Source: Microbacterium foliorum (GTDB lineage Bacteria > Actinomycetota > Actinomycetes > Actinomycetales > Microbacteriaceae). Taken from it: a DNA stretch of 64,000 nt. The translations under genes and the position numbers were made by a program. The notes beneath the pieces were generated by a model. That model was not told the origin of the DNA. It worked only from the letters and a program-made list of their open reading frames with translations, and made no database searches. This document shows positions 10,620 to 19,107 of the stretch, piece after piece (the first letter of the stretch is position 1; every line of letters begins with the position of its first letter). The stretch spans positions 2,604,001 to 2,668,000 of the forward strand of contig NZ_CP031425.1 in NCBI RefSeq assembly GCF_003367705.1. Direction: 5' to 3'.

Positions 10620-11561
10620 TCAGCGCCGTCGTCGTCGCGGCAGCGCAGCCACGACCGATGCCACGGCGACGACGACCATGGCGACGAGCTGCCAGAGCGC
10701 GGGGCCCGCTGCCGCCGGCCAGACCAGGTCGATGACCACCGATGTCGTGAGCTGACCGAGCACCGACCCGAGCCCCATCAGCAGAACCCCCGTGTGCGCG
10801 ACGATGAAGGCGCCCAGCAGGATGTACGCCGAACCGAGGAATCCTCCCAGGTACAGCCACGGCTCCGCGGGCGGTGGGGCCGGCATCCCGCGGAGTGCGA
10901 CGCTGATCCCCGCGGCGACGAGCAGGGCGATCGTGCCCGCGATGAAGCTCATCAGCGTCGCGGCGACGGGCGACTGCGCCCGCTGCGCGAGTCGGCCGTT
11001 GGTCGCGGCCTGCCAGGCGATGCCCACTCCCGCGGCGAAGGGCAGCAGGAGCATCCACAGCGGCGCCGTGGCGAGCACGTCGCCGCTCAGCGAGATGCCG
11101 ACGGCGGCGAGCGCGAGCAGTCCGCCGACCACGCGCCCCGGCGTGACGGCGACGACGCCCGCGGGGCCGAAGCCGATGCGATCCAGCACGAGGCCGTGCA
11201 GCGTCTGGCCCGCGACCACGCCGACCGTGAACAGGGAGACCCCGAGCACGCCGGCGGTGATCCCCTGGGTCGACACGGTCAACGCTCCGCACGCCCCGCC
11301 GAGGAGCATCCAGAACGGGATCGTGCGATCGCGGACACCGACGCGCAGACGTCCCACTCCCCGGCGTGCGCCGGGGATGCAGAGGATCACGACGATCAGG
11401 GCGGCGAGGCCGACGGCGAAGGAGATGAGCCCTGCCACGACGCCGTTCTCGACACGAAGCCCCAGCACGCCGTTGATCCGCGCCTGGACGGCCGTCATGA
11501 TGCCGATCGCCACCGCTCCGCCGAGGGCGACGGGCGCAGGGAGTCGGCGGGTCGGAGTCAC
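10620..11561 (-). CDS. DMT-superfamily transporter (YdcZ type)
   Basis: 313-residue inner-membrane protein with about ten hydrophobic segments in two similar halves, as in the DMT_YdcZ (DUF606) family. The first half contains AVQARINGVLG and the second AWQAATNGRLAQRA, the repeated family signature. The GTG start at 11561 has TAGGGT 6 bases upstream. It converges with the nitroreductase gene, whose stop lies one base away. It probably exports or imports a small metabolite; the substrate cannot be inferred. The C terminus is a short poly-Arg stretch. Confidence 0.85.
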   Translation of the reverse strand: MTPTRRLPAPVALGGAVAIGIMTAVQARINGVLGLRVENGVVAGLISFAVGLAALIVVILCIPGARRGVGRLRVGVRDRTIPFWMLLGGACGALTVSTQGITAGVLGVSLFTVGVVAGQTLHGLVLDRIGFGPAGVVAVTPGRVVGGLLALAAVGISLSGDVLATAPLWMLLLPFAAGVGIAWQAATNGRLAQRAQSPVAATLMSFIAGTIALLVAAGISVALRGMPAPPPAEPWLYLGGFLGSAYILLGAFIVAHTGVLLMGLGSVLGQLTTSVVIDLVWPAAAGPALWQLVAMVVVAVASVVAALPRRRRR

Positions 11562-11639
11562 CCGTCGACCCTAGTAGAGGGCAGACGGGCGCAACGGATG
11601 CGCGACGCGGATGTCTGTGCCCGGGCGTACCCTGGCGGC

Positions 11640-12293
11640 ATGTGCGCGAGTTATGGACTGGATCCGCGATTCACCGACACCGAGCTGCTGGCCGCCGCCG
11701 ATGAGGCTGTGCTCGACGGACTCCGCGGGTGGGCGGAGGAGAACGATCGCGAGACGGTGCGCCCGACCGGCAGGAACCTGCGCAATCTGAATCCGATCGT
11801 CGTGCCGTCAGAGGGTGCGCCCACTCTCGAACCGGGCTGGTGGGGGTTCCTCGTCGGCGGCGAGCCGTCGAAGTTCCCCTCCATCAACACCCGGTCGGAG
11901 CGACTGAGGGAGCGTCCGGGAGGGCTGCGGAATCGCGCCCTGGTGCCCGCGACCAGCTGGTACGAGATGAAGAAGCCCGAGCGGGTGTGGCACGAGTTCG
12001 GGCTCGACGACGGCGTGCTCTTCGGCATGGCGGCGGTGACTCAGCAGGGGCGCACGGCCGACGACCGATCCTTCACCTGCTACTCGATCGTGATGCGCCC
12101 CGCTCCCGATCATCTGGCCGATGTCCACGACCGGATGCCGGTGCTGATCCCCGCGTCGCTGAGCGGCGACTGGCTCACCGCTGAGCCGAGCAGCGAGATC
12201 CTGGAAGAGGCGCTGCTCGCCGCAGCCGCCCTCGACGATCGCGTGCGGGTCGCTCCCCGCCGCGACGACAAGGGCACGGATCGGCTGTTCTGA
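11640..12293 (+). CDS. SOS response-associated peptidase (HMCES/YedK)
   Basis: 217-residue SRAP-domain protein. Family members crosslink through Cys2 to abasic sites in single-stranded DNA and so shield them. Cys2 (MCASYG) is present, as are the Asn in NTRSE, the Glu in PATSWYEM and the His in DVHDRMPVLI that form the active site. The ATG at 11640 has TACCCT 7 bases upstream. The following gene starts 3 bases after its stop, forming a two-gene operon. No SOS box was recognised. The family call is confident. Confidence 0.93.
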   Translation: MCASYGLDPRFTDTELLAAADEAVLDGLRGWAEENDRETVRPTGRNLRNLNPIVVPSEGAPTLEPGWWGFLVGGEPSKFPSINTRSERLRERPGGLRNRALVPATSWYEMKKPERVWHEFGLDDGVLFGMAAVTQQGRTADDRSFTCYSIVMRPAPDHLADVHDRMPVLIPASLSGDWLTAEPSSEILEEALLAAAALDDRVRVAPRRDDKGTDRLF

Positions 12294-12296
12294 ACC

Positions 12297-12683
12297 ATGG
12301 ACGCCGCTCAGCTGACCGCCATCGCCACGGCCCGGGCCGACGAAATGCCCGGTTCCGCGCGCGAGAACCCGTTCGGCCCCGAATGGGACGTCTACAAGGT
12401 GCGCGGGAGGGTCTTCCTGCTGGCGCCCGTCGACGGCACAGGCCGGGTCACGCTCAAGTCCCACCCCGAAGACGCCATCGCTCTGCGAGAGTCTTTCGCC
12501 GACATCGTCCCCGGGTACCACATGAACAAGAAGCACTGGATCACGCTGGTGGCCGGTGGCGGCTCGCTCGAGGAGGAACTGGTGCGAGAGCTCGTCACGG
12601 AGTCGTACCTACTGGTGGTCGAGAAGCTGCCGAAGGCTCAGCGTCCGGTCGATCCGCAGCTCTTCGGCAGACCCGCACCCTGA
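12297..12683 (+). CDS. MmcQ/YjbR-family DNA-binding protein
   Basis: 128-residue protein of the MmcQ/YjbR fold. It has the characteristic beta stretch with YKVRGRVFLLA and the conserved GYHMNKKHWITL segment. It starts 3 bases after the SRAP gene, so the two are likely co-transcribed. Members of the family bind DNA in structural studies, but no physiological role is established. Length and motif spacing are standard. Confidence 0.88.
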   Translation: MDAAQLTAIATARADEMPGSARENPFGPEWDVYKVRGRVFLLAPVDGTGRVTLKSHPEDAIALRESFADIVPGYHMNKKHWITLVAGGGSLEEELVRELVTESYLLVVEKLPKAQRPVDPQLFGRPAP

Positions 12684-12775
12684 CGGCCGCATCCCCCGTG
12701 AGGATGACGCGTCTGCAGCGGATCGGTACCCGGGGAGGACGCGCACCCCCTGTCGCGCTCGGTAGCGTCGACGAC

Positions 12776-13687
12776 ATGATCACAGCAGATGGCCTCACGA
12801 AGAGATTCGGAGACAAGACCGCCGTCCAGGACGTGTCGTTCACGGTGCAGCCGGGAACGGTCACCGGGTTCCTCGGTCCGAACGGCGCCGGCAAGTCCAC
12901 GACGATGCGGTTGATCGTCGGCCTCGACCGGCCGACCTCCGGCACAGCGACCGTCGCAGGACGCGAGTACCGCAAGCTGCGGGCTCCGCTCACCGAGGTG
13001 GGCGTGCTGCTCGACGCGAAGGCCGTGCACACCGGCCGCAGTGCCCGCGACCATCTGCGGGCGATGGCGGCCACCCACGGCATCCCTGCCTCCCGGGTCG
13101 ACGAGGTCATCGACCTCGCCGGCATCGCTTCGGTCTCCCGCAAGCGCGCAGGCAAGTTCTCGCTCGGCATGGGACAGCGGCTCGGGATCGCCTCGGCGCT
13201 GCTCGGCGATCCGCACACGCTCATCCTCGACGAGCCGGTGAACGGTCTCGATCCCGAAGGTGTGCGCTGGGTGCGCCAGTTCGTGCGCCACGCGGCATCG
13301 GAAGGACGCACGGTGCTGCTCTCCAGCCATCTGATGAGCGAGATGGCGCAGACCGCCGATCACGTGATCGTGATGGGCCGGGGCAAGGTCCTCGCCGATG
13401 CGCCGCTCGAGGAGCTGGTGCGCGCCTGGACGACCAACACGGTGCGGGTCCGCACCCCCCGCGCCACCGATCTGGCAGCGGCCGTCGGCGGCCCGTCGGT
13501 CGAGATCGTGAGCGCCGCTCCCGACGTGCTCGACATCGTCGGTCTGCCCGCCGCACGGATCGGCGATCTCGCGGCGGAACGCGGCATCCCCCTGCACGAA
13601 CTCACCCCGACCACGGGCTCGCTCGAAGACGCCTACCTCGCCCTCACCGGCGAATCGGTCGAGTACCGCACCAAGGAGATCTCATGA
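12776..13687 (+). CDS. ABC transporter ATP-binding protein
   Basis: 303-residue ABC ATPase of the antibiotic/lipid exporter (CcmA/DrrA-like) type. Walker A is GPNGAGKST near residues 37-45, the signature is read in KFSLGMGQR in the relaxed form typical of this subfamily, and Walker B with its Glu is LILDEPVNGLDPEG. The C-terminal 80 residues form the accessory domain of this subfamily. The ATG at 12776 has TAGCGT 7 bases upstream; a longer frame lacks conserved sequence. It overlaps the permease gene by 4 bases. The downstream kinase/regulator pair may control it. Confidence 0.92.
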   Translation: MITADGLTKRFGDKTAVQDVSFTVQPGTVTGFLGPNGAGKSTTMRLIVGLDRPTSGTATVAGREYRKLRAPLTEVGVLLDAKAVHTGRSARDHLRAMAATHGIPASRVDEVIDLAGIASVSRKRAGKFSLGMGQRLGIASALLGDPHTLILDEPVNGLDPEGVRWVRQFVRHAASEGRTVLLSSHLMSEMAQTADHVIVMGRGKVLADAPLEELVRAWTTNTVRVRTPRATDLAAAVGGPSVEIVSAAPDVLDIVGLPAARIGDLAAERGIPLHELTPTTGSLEDAYLALTGESVEYRTKEIS

Positions 13688-14493
13688 CCGTTCAGGCAGC
13701 CCCGCCCGTCACCCGGCGCGTCGAGTCCGCACACCGCCTCACGTTCGTGCGGGCGATCCGCGGCGAGTGGATAAAGCTGTCCACGCTCCGCTCCACCTGG
13801 TGGTCGATCGGCATCGCGGCCCTGCTCACGGTCGGCATCGCCGTGCTCATCGCGCAGGCGATCGACGTGCCGGGATTCGAGCCGATCCAGGCCGTCGTCA
13901 TGCCGATCCAGTTCACGATGCTGCTCGCCGGCATCCTCGGCGCGATCTCGGTGACCGGGGAGTACTCGACCGGCATGATCCGGTCGACCCTGGCCGCGAA
14001 CCCGAAGCGCGGATCGATGCTGGCCGCCAAGGCCGTCGTCGTCGGCGTGTTCATGTTCGTGTCGTCGCTGGTGATCTTCGCCGCCGCCGCGGCCGCGGTC
14101 TCGGTCGTCGTCGCGTCTCGCGATCAGAGCATCGACTGGTCCGACCCCGCAGCATCGATCCTGCCCATCGTCGTCTCCTCGTTGGCCATGTCGGTGTTCG
14201 CACTGATCGGCGTCGCGTTCGGCTTCCTCCTGCGTTCGGGCGCCGGTGCGATCGCCGCCACCGTCGGAGTGCTGTTCGTGCTGCCGATCGTCGCGAGCTT
14301 GTTCGCCGTGGCCGGCGAGGCCTGGGCGTGGGTGACGGATGCCTCGAACTACCTGCCGGTAGCAGCCGCGCAGAGCGCCATCCTGCCGGAGAACGCCGCC
14401 CTCGAAGGCCCGGTCGCGTATCTGACGCTGGCCGCATGGGTCGTCGCGGGGATGCTCGCCGCCTGGACCGTGCTGCGCACCCGCGACGCGTGA
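13684..14493 (+). CDS. ABC transporter permease
   Basis: 269-residue membrane subunit for the preceding ATPase, whose stop it overlaps (ATGA). After a 45-residue cytoplasmic start, about six membrane segments follow. The segment LLAGILGAISVTGEYSTGMIRST, trimmed here to its core GEYSTGMIRST, is the signature of ABC-2-type exporters. The pair probably forms a homodimeric exporter of a hydrophobic compound or peptide. The cargo is unknown. A NarL-type two-component system begins 37 bases downstream in the same direction. Confidence 0.9.
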   Translation: MTVQAAPPVTRRVESAHRLTFVRAIRGEWIKLSTLRSTWWSIGIAALLTVGIAVLIAQAIDVPGFEPIQAVVMPIQFTMLLAGILGAISVTGEYSTGMIRSTLAANPKRGSMLAAKAVVVGVFMFVSSLVIFAAAAAAVSVVVASRDQSIDWSDPAASILPIVVSSLAMSVFALIGVAFGFLLRSGAGAIAATVGVLFVLPIVASLFAVAGEAWAWVTDASNYLPVAAAQSAILPENAALEGPVAYLTLAAWVVAGMLAAWTVLRTRDA

Positions 14494-14530
14494 CCCGTCA
14501 CCCCGAGCCGCACCCGCGTAGAGTCGCCCG

Positions 14531-15808
14531 GTGAGCAGACCGCGCAGCCGCAGCACCTCGGTCCGTGAGGACGAGGCGCTGCGGCTGCCGCGTCCTCCGG
14601 GGGTGATGCGGCGATTCTGGGCACGGCATCCGGTGGTCGCCGACGTTCTGGTCGTCATCGTCTGCGCCCTGCTCTCCATCGTCCCGGTCGGCGTCATCAC
14701 CCGCGACCTGCCGGTACCGCTCGCTGTCGGCGTCTCGATCGCGGTGCCCGTCGGGGTCTTCGCCGTCTGCGCGACGCTGCTCTGGCGCCGGCGTCGACCG
14801 TGGGTGCCGTTCGTGGCGACATTCGTGCTCGACGCGGCGTTCCTCTTCGCCCTGCAGCCGATCGGGTCGCCGCTGCTGCTCGTCACCAGCTACTCGCTCG
14901 CGGTGTACCGGTCATCGAAGGCGGCGTGGGTCGGCCTCGGACTCGGACTCGCGTCGCTCGCCGCCGTCTCCGGCGTGCTCCTGCTCACGGGTGTGATCAC
15001 ACTGCAGATCGCGATGAACACCCTCGTGGGGTCTCTCGTGCTCGGCCTGATCGGCACGCTGATCGGCGTCAACGTCGGCGGTCGCCAGCGCTATCTCGCC
15101 GCGGTGATCGACCGCTCCCGTCAGCTGCTCGTGGAACGCGACCAGCAGGCCCAACTGGCCGCGGCGGACGAGCGCGCACGCATCGCCCGAGAGATGCACG
15201 ACATCGTCTCGCATTCGCTCACCGTGATCGTCGCCCTGTCCGAGGGCGCGGCGGCGACTCCCGATGCGGCGCAGGCCAAGGCCGCGGCGTCCGCGTCGGC
15301 GGAGACGGCCAGGAGCGCCCTCACCGAGATGCGCGCCATGCTCGGCGTCCTGCGCGCCGACGACTCCCCGCTGCCGCTCGCGCCGCTCGCGCCGACACCG
15401 CCCCAGGACACCGTGGCCCAGGCGCAGCGCGCCGGCTACCCGGTGACGCTCTCGGTCAGCGGCGGCGCCGAGCTCCCTCCGGCGGTCGCCCACGCGGTCG
15501 GCCGCATCGTGCAGGAGGGCGTCACGAACGCCATGCGACACGCGCCGGGTGCGACATCGATCTCGGTGCGCCTGACCCACGCGCCCGGGAGCGTGACGGT
15601 CGAGATCGTCAACGACGGTGTGACCGCGGCGGTCGACTCCTCCGTCCGCCCCTCCGGCTTCGGGCTGCGCGGGCTCGCCGAGCGCACCGCGCACGCGGGA
15701 GGAGAGATCACCTCACAGCCGGCAGGTGGGGGCCGATGGGCCCTCCGCGCCGAACTCCCCGTGCACTCCCCCGACCCCGTCGCACTCGACCCGAAGGACC
15801 TGCCATGA
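14531..15808 (+). CDS. NarL-type sensor histidine kinase
   Basis: 425-residue kinase of the HisKA_3 class. The N-terminal half has about four to five membrane segments with almost no extracellular loop, as in intramembrane-sensing kinases next to ABC exporters. The phospho-accepting His is residue 223 in REMHDIVSHSL. The ATPase domain shows EGVTNAMRHA (N box) and GFGLRGLAER (G box). The GTG start has TAGAGT 6 bases upstream. It overlaps the regulator gene by ATGA. The neighbouring exporter is its likely target, by analogy with similar loci. Confidence 0.92.
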   Translation: MSRPRSRSTSVREDEALRLPRPPGVMRRFWARHPVVADVLVVIVCALLSIVPVGVITRDLPVPLAVGVSIAVPVGVFAVCATLLWRRRRPWVPFVATFVLDAAFLFALQPIGSPLLLVTSYSLAVYRSSKAAWVGLGLGLASLAAVSGVLLLTGVITLQIAMNTLVGSLVLGLIGTLIGVNVGGRQRYLAAVIDRSRQLLVERDQQAQLAAADERARIAREMHDIVSHSLTVIVALSEGAAATPDAAQAKAAASASAETARSALTEMRAMLGVLRADDSPLPLAPLAPTPPQDTVAQAQRAGYPVTLSVSGGAELPPAVAHAVGRIVQEGVTNAMRHAPGATSISVRLTHAPGSVTVEIVNDGVTAAVDSSVRPSGFGLRGLAERTAHAGGEITSQPAGGGRWALRAELPVHSPDPVALDPKDLP

Positions 15809-16539
15809 CCCCTCCGATCTCGATCCTCCTGGTCGATGACCAGCAGCTGATCAGACTGGGCTTCCGCATGGTGCTCGACGCCGAGGAGGATCTGATCGTG
15901 GTCGGCGAGGCCGCAGACGGCCATGCCGCGATCGCGCAGGCGGCGGCGCTCCGCCCCGACATCGTGCTGATGGACATCCGCATGCCGGGGCTCGACGGCA
16001 TCGCCGCGACCGAGGCGATCGTGCGCGAGCATCCCGACACCCGCGTCCTCGTGCTCACCACCTTCGATCTCGACGAATACGCGTTCGGCGCGATCCGCGC
16101 CGGTGCGAGCGGATTCCTGCTGAAGGATGCGCAGCGCCACGAGATGATCGCCGCCGTCCGCGCCGTGCACCGCGGCGATGCCGTGCTCGCACCGCGGGTG
16201 ACCCGGATGCTGCTGCAGCACGTCGCGCCGACCCTGGGGGCGTCCGAGACCGTGCCCTCGTCGACCGCCACGCCCTCGACGACCGCCACGCCCTCGTCGA
16301 CCGCATCACGCGACGAGGCTCTGTCCGAGCTCACCGACCGCGAGCGCGACGTGTTCCTCGAGATCGCGCGGGGTCTCACCAACCTGGAGATCGCCCAGAC
16401 TCTGTACGTCAGCGAGTCGACGGTGAAGACCCACGTGGGCCGGATCCTCGCGAAGCTCGACGCGCGCGACCGCATCCACCTGGTGATACTCGCCCACCGC
16501 CTCGGCCTCACCGACGACGACGCCCCGCCTTCCGATTGA
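15805..16539 (+). CDS. NarL/LuxR-family response regulator
   Basis: 244-residue regulator with a receiver (Asp11/Asp12 pocket, phospho-acceptor Asp57 in LMDIRMPG, Lys in FLLKDAQ) and a C-terminal LuxR helix-turn-helix (LTDRERDVFLEIARG, VSESTVKTHV). The linker holds a low-complexity Ser/Thr/Pro stretch with near-repeats of STATPS, absent from most NarL proteins. It is co-transcribed with its kinase. The stop codon lies in the loop of a terminator hairpin. It probably activates the upstream exporter genes. Confidence 0.92.
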   Translation: MTPPISILLVDDQQLIRLGFRMVLDAEEDLIVVGEAADGHAAIAQAAALRPDIVLMDIRMPGLDGIAATEAIVREHPDTRVLVLTTFDLDEYAFGAIRAGASGFLLKDAQRHEMIAAVRAVHRGDAVLAPRVTRMLLQHVAPTLGASETVPSSTATPSTTATPSSTASRDEALSELTDRERDVFLEIARGLTNLEIAQTLYVSESTVKTHVGRILAKLDARDRIHLVILAHRLGLTDDDAPPSD

Positions 16540-16560
16540 GCATCGGGAGGCAGGGCGTCG
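16518..16560 (+). terminator. Terminator overlapping the regulator stop codon
   Basis: A 19-bp stem (arms 16518-16536 and 16542-16560, one mismatch and one G-U pair) with a 5-base loop. The TGA of the preceding gene sits at 16537-16539 in the loop, so the left arm is coding sequence. Confidence 0.7.
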
Positions 16561-16611
16561 GAGCCGCCCGTCGTCGCGGGCAGGCAGGCGGATGTCAGGA
16601 GGCGGTCGGCG

Positions 16612-17565
16612 TCAGTGGGCGGTCGGTGTCCAGGACGAGACCCGATCGAGGTCTGCGACCTCGTCGTTGGTCAGCTCGAGTCGCGCGCCGGCGAGCAGGT
16701 CGGGCACCTGCTCGACGGTGCGCGCACTGGCGATGGGCGCCACCACTGTCGGCTGGGCCCGAAGCCAGGCCAGCGCGGTCGCGGCGATCGATGCGTCGTG
16801 GGCGGCACCGATCTCTTCGAGAGCGTCGATGACCTTCAGACCCGCCTCGGTCGCGTACTTCGCGGCGCCGGATGCCCGCGGCGAGGTCTGCCCTTCGGGG
16901 TCGGCGGACCGGTACTTGCCCGTCAGGAAGCCGCTCGCCAGCGAGTAATACGGCACGAGGCCGAGGCCGAACTCCTGGGCCACCGGGATGATCGTCTCCT
17001 CGACATCGTTGCGGTGCACGAGGTTGTAGTGCGGCTGCACGGCGACGGGCAGGGCGACGCCCGTCCGGCGCGCGATGTCGACCCACTCGCGGATGCGCTC
17101 GGCGCTGTAGTTCGAGACGGCGACATTGCGCACGAGGCCGTCGGCGACCAACTGTCCGAAGGCGCCGACGGTCTCTTCCAGCGGAACCGTCTCGTCGTCG
17201 TAGTGGGCGTAGTAGAGGTCGATCGTGTCGACGCCGAGACGCCCGAGCGAGGCCTCCGCGGCTCTGCGCACGTTCGCGGCACCGAGGCCGGTGAACTCCG
17301 GGTGCTGGCTCACCTTGGTGGCGACGACCACGCCCTCGGGCTTGCGCGACGCCAGCCACTCGCCGATGATCGTCTCGCTCTCGCCGCCCGCGTTGCCGGG
17401 CACCCAGGCGCTGTACACGTCGGCGGTGTCGATGAAGTCGCCGCCCCCGGCCACGAACGCATCAAGCACCGCGAACGAGGCGTCACGGTCGGCGGTCCAG
17501 CCGAACACGTTGCCGCCGAGCGAGAGGGGGAAGACGTCGAGGTCACTGTTTCCGATACGGGTCAT
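16612..17565 (-). CDS. Aldo/keto reductase
   Basis: 317-residue NADPH-dependent oxidoreductase with a TIM-barrel fold. The catalytic Tyr (ADVYSAWVPG), the Asp of FIDTADVY, the Lys in VVATKVSQHP and the His in YYAHYDD form the tetrad. The C-terminal APIASARTVEQV stretch binds the cofactor phosphate. It converges on the NarL-type regulator. The physiological substrate is unknown; the sequence is closest in style to the YghZ/Tas group. Its upstream side borders the integrated element's left end. Confidence 0.93.
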   Translation of the reverse strand: MTRIGNSDLDVFPLSLGGNVFGWTADRDASFAVLDAFVAGGGDFIDTADVYSAWVPGNAGGESETIIGEWLASRKPEGVVVATKVSQHPEFTGLGAANVRRAAEASLGRLGVDTIDLYYAHYDDETVPLEETVGAFGQLVADGLVRNVAVSNYSAERIREWVDIARRTGVALPVAVQPHYNLVHRNDVEETIIPVAQEFGLGLVPYYSLASGFLTGKYRSADPEGQTSPRASGAAKYATEAGLKVIDALEEIGAAHDASIAATALAWLRAQPTVVAPIASARTVEQVPDLLAGARLELTNDEVADLDRVSSWTPTAH

Positions 17566-17620
17566 ATTCGGGACAACCCGCGCGCTGCGCGCAGTATTTC
17601 CCGAACGCTCCCCGGAGTTG

Positions 17621-17655
17621 GTGCCGACTACAGGACTCGAACCTGCAACCCCCGT
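17621..17655. repeat. Element attachment site (tRNA-Thr 3' fragment)
   Basis: This 35-bp stretch matches 20789-20823 at 34 positions, differing only at 17638 (C against T). The matching copy is the 3' part of an intact tRNA-Thr gene. A displaced tRNA 3' end at the far side of an integrase-bearing segment is the signature of site-specific integration into a tRNA gene. Confidence 0.9.
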
Positions 17656-17841
17656 TTGAAAGATCGCCTGTCCATGCCTGTACTTTCATGGACTTTCCGC
17701 GCCCTCCCGTTCAGTCGGTACAACCATGTACAGGTTGGTACACATCCAAAACCACGACTAAACAATGGATCTCGCGAGCAGCGCAGCGTCCGGGCTCGAC
17801 CTTCCGCGTCCCGCTTTCCGGTCTGACTCTCCCCCGAAACG

Positions 17842-18120
17842 ATGCTGAGCATCGAGCTCGGCTCGATCTGCTCCCGGAACCGATACACCTCGGACCCTGG
17901 ACCGGTGATCGCCGAACTGATCGCGGCCGCCGGCGACCGAGTCGATATCCTGCAGCAGTCCGTCGGCTCCTGGATCGGCTAATACGAAGACGCCTACACG
18001 CTCACGCTCGCGACCGCGCTGCGCGATCTCCCACACCTCGAGCCGTGGATCCGCCGAAGGCGCGGCCCGGCGTGCACAGGCGGACCACCGCACGCCGGAA
18101 GCGCACGCGGGCGCCTCGTG
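17842..18120 (+). pseudogene. Small element gene with internal stop
   Basis: The frame from ATG 17842 encodes 46 residues ending DILQQSVGSWIG, then TAA at 17980-17982, and continues in frame with YEDAYTLTLATALRDLPHL. The protein-like composition on both sides suggests one small gene cut by a nonsense mutation, where a Tyr codon may have become TAA. The 3' limit is uncertain because the frame stays open. The family is unknown. If intact upstream and downstream forms are both non-functional, this is decay within the element. Confidence 0.45.
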
Positions 18121-18148
18121 GCCGCAGCGGCACGCCTAGGCTGGGATG

Positions 18149-18426
18149 ATGCTCATCGCCCTGATCCGCCCCCCCACGAGACCAGCACCGTCGACGTAAT
18201 CGGCACGACTCTCGAGGACGTGCAGACGCAGCTCGCCGCACACCGTCAGCCCGGGTTCGACCTCGCCGACGCCGCGGTGCGGATGCTGAAGGGCGAGGCG
18301 AAGATGGAAGCGGTCGGCACGTTCACCCGGGTCGACGGCATCCGTGAGATCGACGCCGACGACATGCCGGCGCTGCGGGCGAAGGTGCCCGACGGGTGGC
18401 GCATGCTCTCCGTGCGCCGCGCCTGA
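18149..18426 (+). pseudogene. Small element gene with frameshift in a C7 tract
   Basis: TAGGCT lies 6 bases before ATG 18149, a typical leaderless start. That frame reads MLIALIRP and ends within a few codons, but moving by one base at the seven-C tract 18169-18175 joins it to HETSTVDVIGTTLEDVQ and then MLKGEAKMEAVGTF and VPDGWRMLSVRRA. The result is a coherent protein of about 90 residues. A one-base loss in the homopolymer is the simplest account; slippage or a sequencing error is possible. Alternatively GTG 18118 starts the downstream frame. The function is unknown. Confidence 0.5.
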
Positions 18427-18431
18427 AACGA

Positions 18432-18474
18432 CGAAGAACCCCCACCCGGCCCGAAGGCTAGGTGGGGGTCTTCG
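18432..18474 (+). terminator. Hairpin after small element gene
   Basis: Arms ACCCCCACC (18438-18446) and GGTGGGGGT (18461-18469) pair perfectly, extended across a one-base bulge by CGAAG and CTTCG. No T tract follows. Confidence 0.6.
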
Positions 18475-18586
18475 GCTCGCGAGAGGATCAGGGGAAGGTG
18501 CGCGCCGACCACCGCGCGCCTACGGCGCACGCGGGTGCCTCGTGGCCGCTGCGGCGAGTCCCTACGCCCGCTCGCGGTCCGATTCG

Positions 18587-18904
18587 TTAGTCGCTATCGA
18601 TCCACCGGATCTCATTTTCGTCCGCGGGGTACCGACTGGCGGGATCCGTCTCGAGTTCCTCCACCAGGGGGACGATCACGTTCCACATCACCCACTCATC
18701 CGGGGCCTGTTCGAAGCTCCGCTCCGGATCATGCAGTGGCGTGCGGTAACCAAATGATTCACCGGCTGGCCCCGTCACGAGGAGCTCGAGCGTCTCGTGT
18801 TTTTCGGTGACCTCAAGCAACTTGAACTCACCAGGAAGAATCTGCGTGCCCCCCACCCTGGCCCACGCGGCTCGAACCGCGTCGACGACGCTAATGGATT
18901 CCAT
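18587..18904 (-). CDS. Unknown element protein
   Basis: 105-residue acidic protein that I do not recognise. It has an N-terminal helix (DAVRAAWARVGG), alternating beta-like segments and a C-terminal acidic stretch rich in Glu, Asp and Trp (YPADENEIRWIDSD). No signal peptide, membrane segment or metal-binding motif is visible. GGAAGG lies 7 bases before the ATG at 18904; another in-frame ATG at 18919 has weaker spacing. It is the only leftward gene in the element, so it has its own promoter and may be an accessory cargo gene, for example a defence, immunity or regulatory protein. That role is a guess from position. Confidence 0.65.
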   Translation of the reverse strand: MESISVVDAVRAAWARVGGTQILPGEFKLLEVTEKHETLELLVTGPAGESFGYRTPLHDPERSFEQAPDEWVMWNVIVPLVEELETDPASRYPADENEIRWIDSD

Positions 18905-19107
18905 GAGACCGCCTTCCATATCATCCCGCCGCGTTGACTACCCACTGCGGGCACACCGTCACTCCGGCACAGTACGCGGTGATCAAACCCTTGTGATAGT
19001 TATCGCCGATTATGACCTGGTCGCGAACGACTCGATCAACGAGTTCCCTGAAGGCGATGACGCCGACTACGACCACGCTTGAACATGCACAACCGAGGGG
19101 GTTCCGC

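Noticed and set aside
18118..18426. A GTG-started 102-residue frame as the true element gene
   Set aside because: The first 20 residues are low-quality Ala/Arg sequence and a leaderless ATG lies at 18149 in the frame that joins after a one-base shift. Kept only as an alternative.
18921..19107. Short frames on both strands between the unknown element gene and the protease gene
   Set aside because: None has a ribosome-binding site or protein-like composition; a 29-residue plus-strand frame ending at 19082 is the best but too weak.
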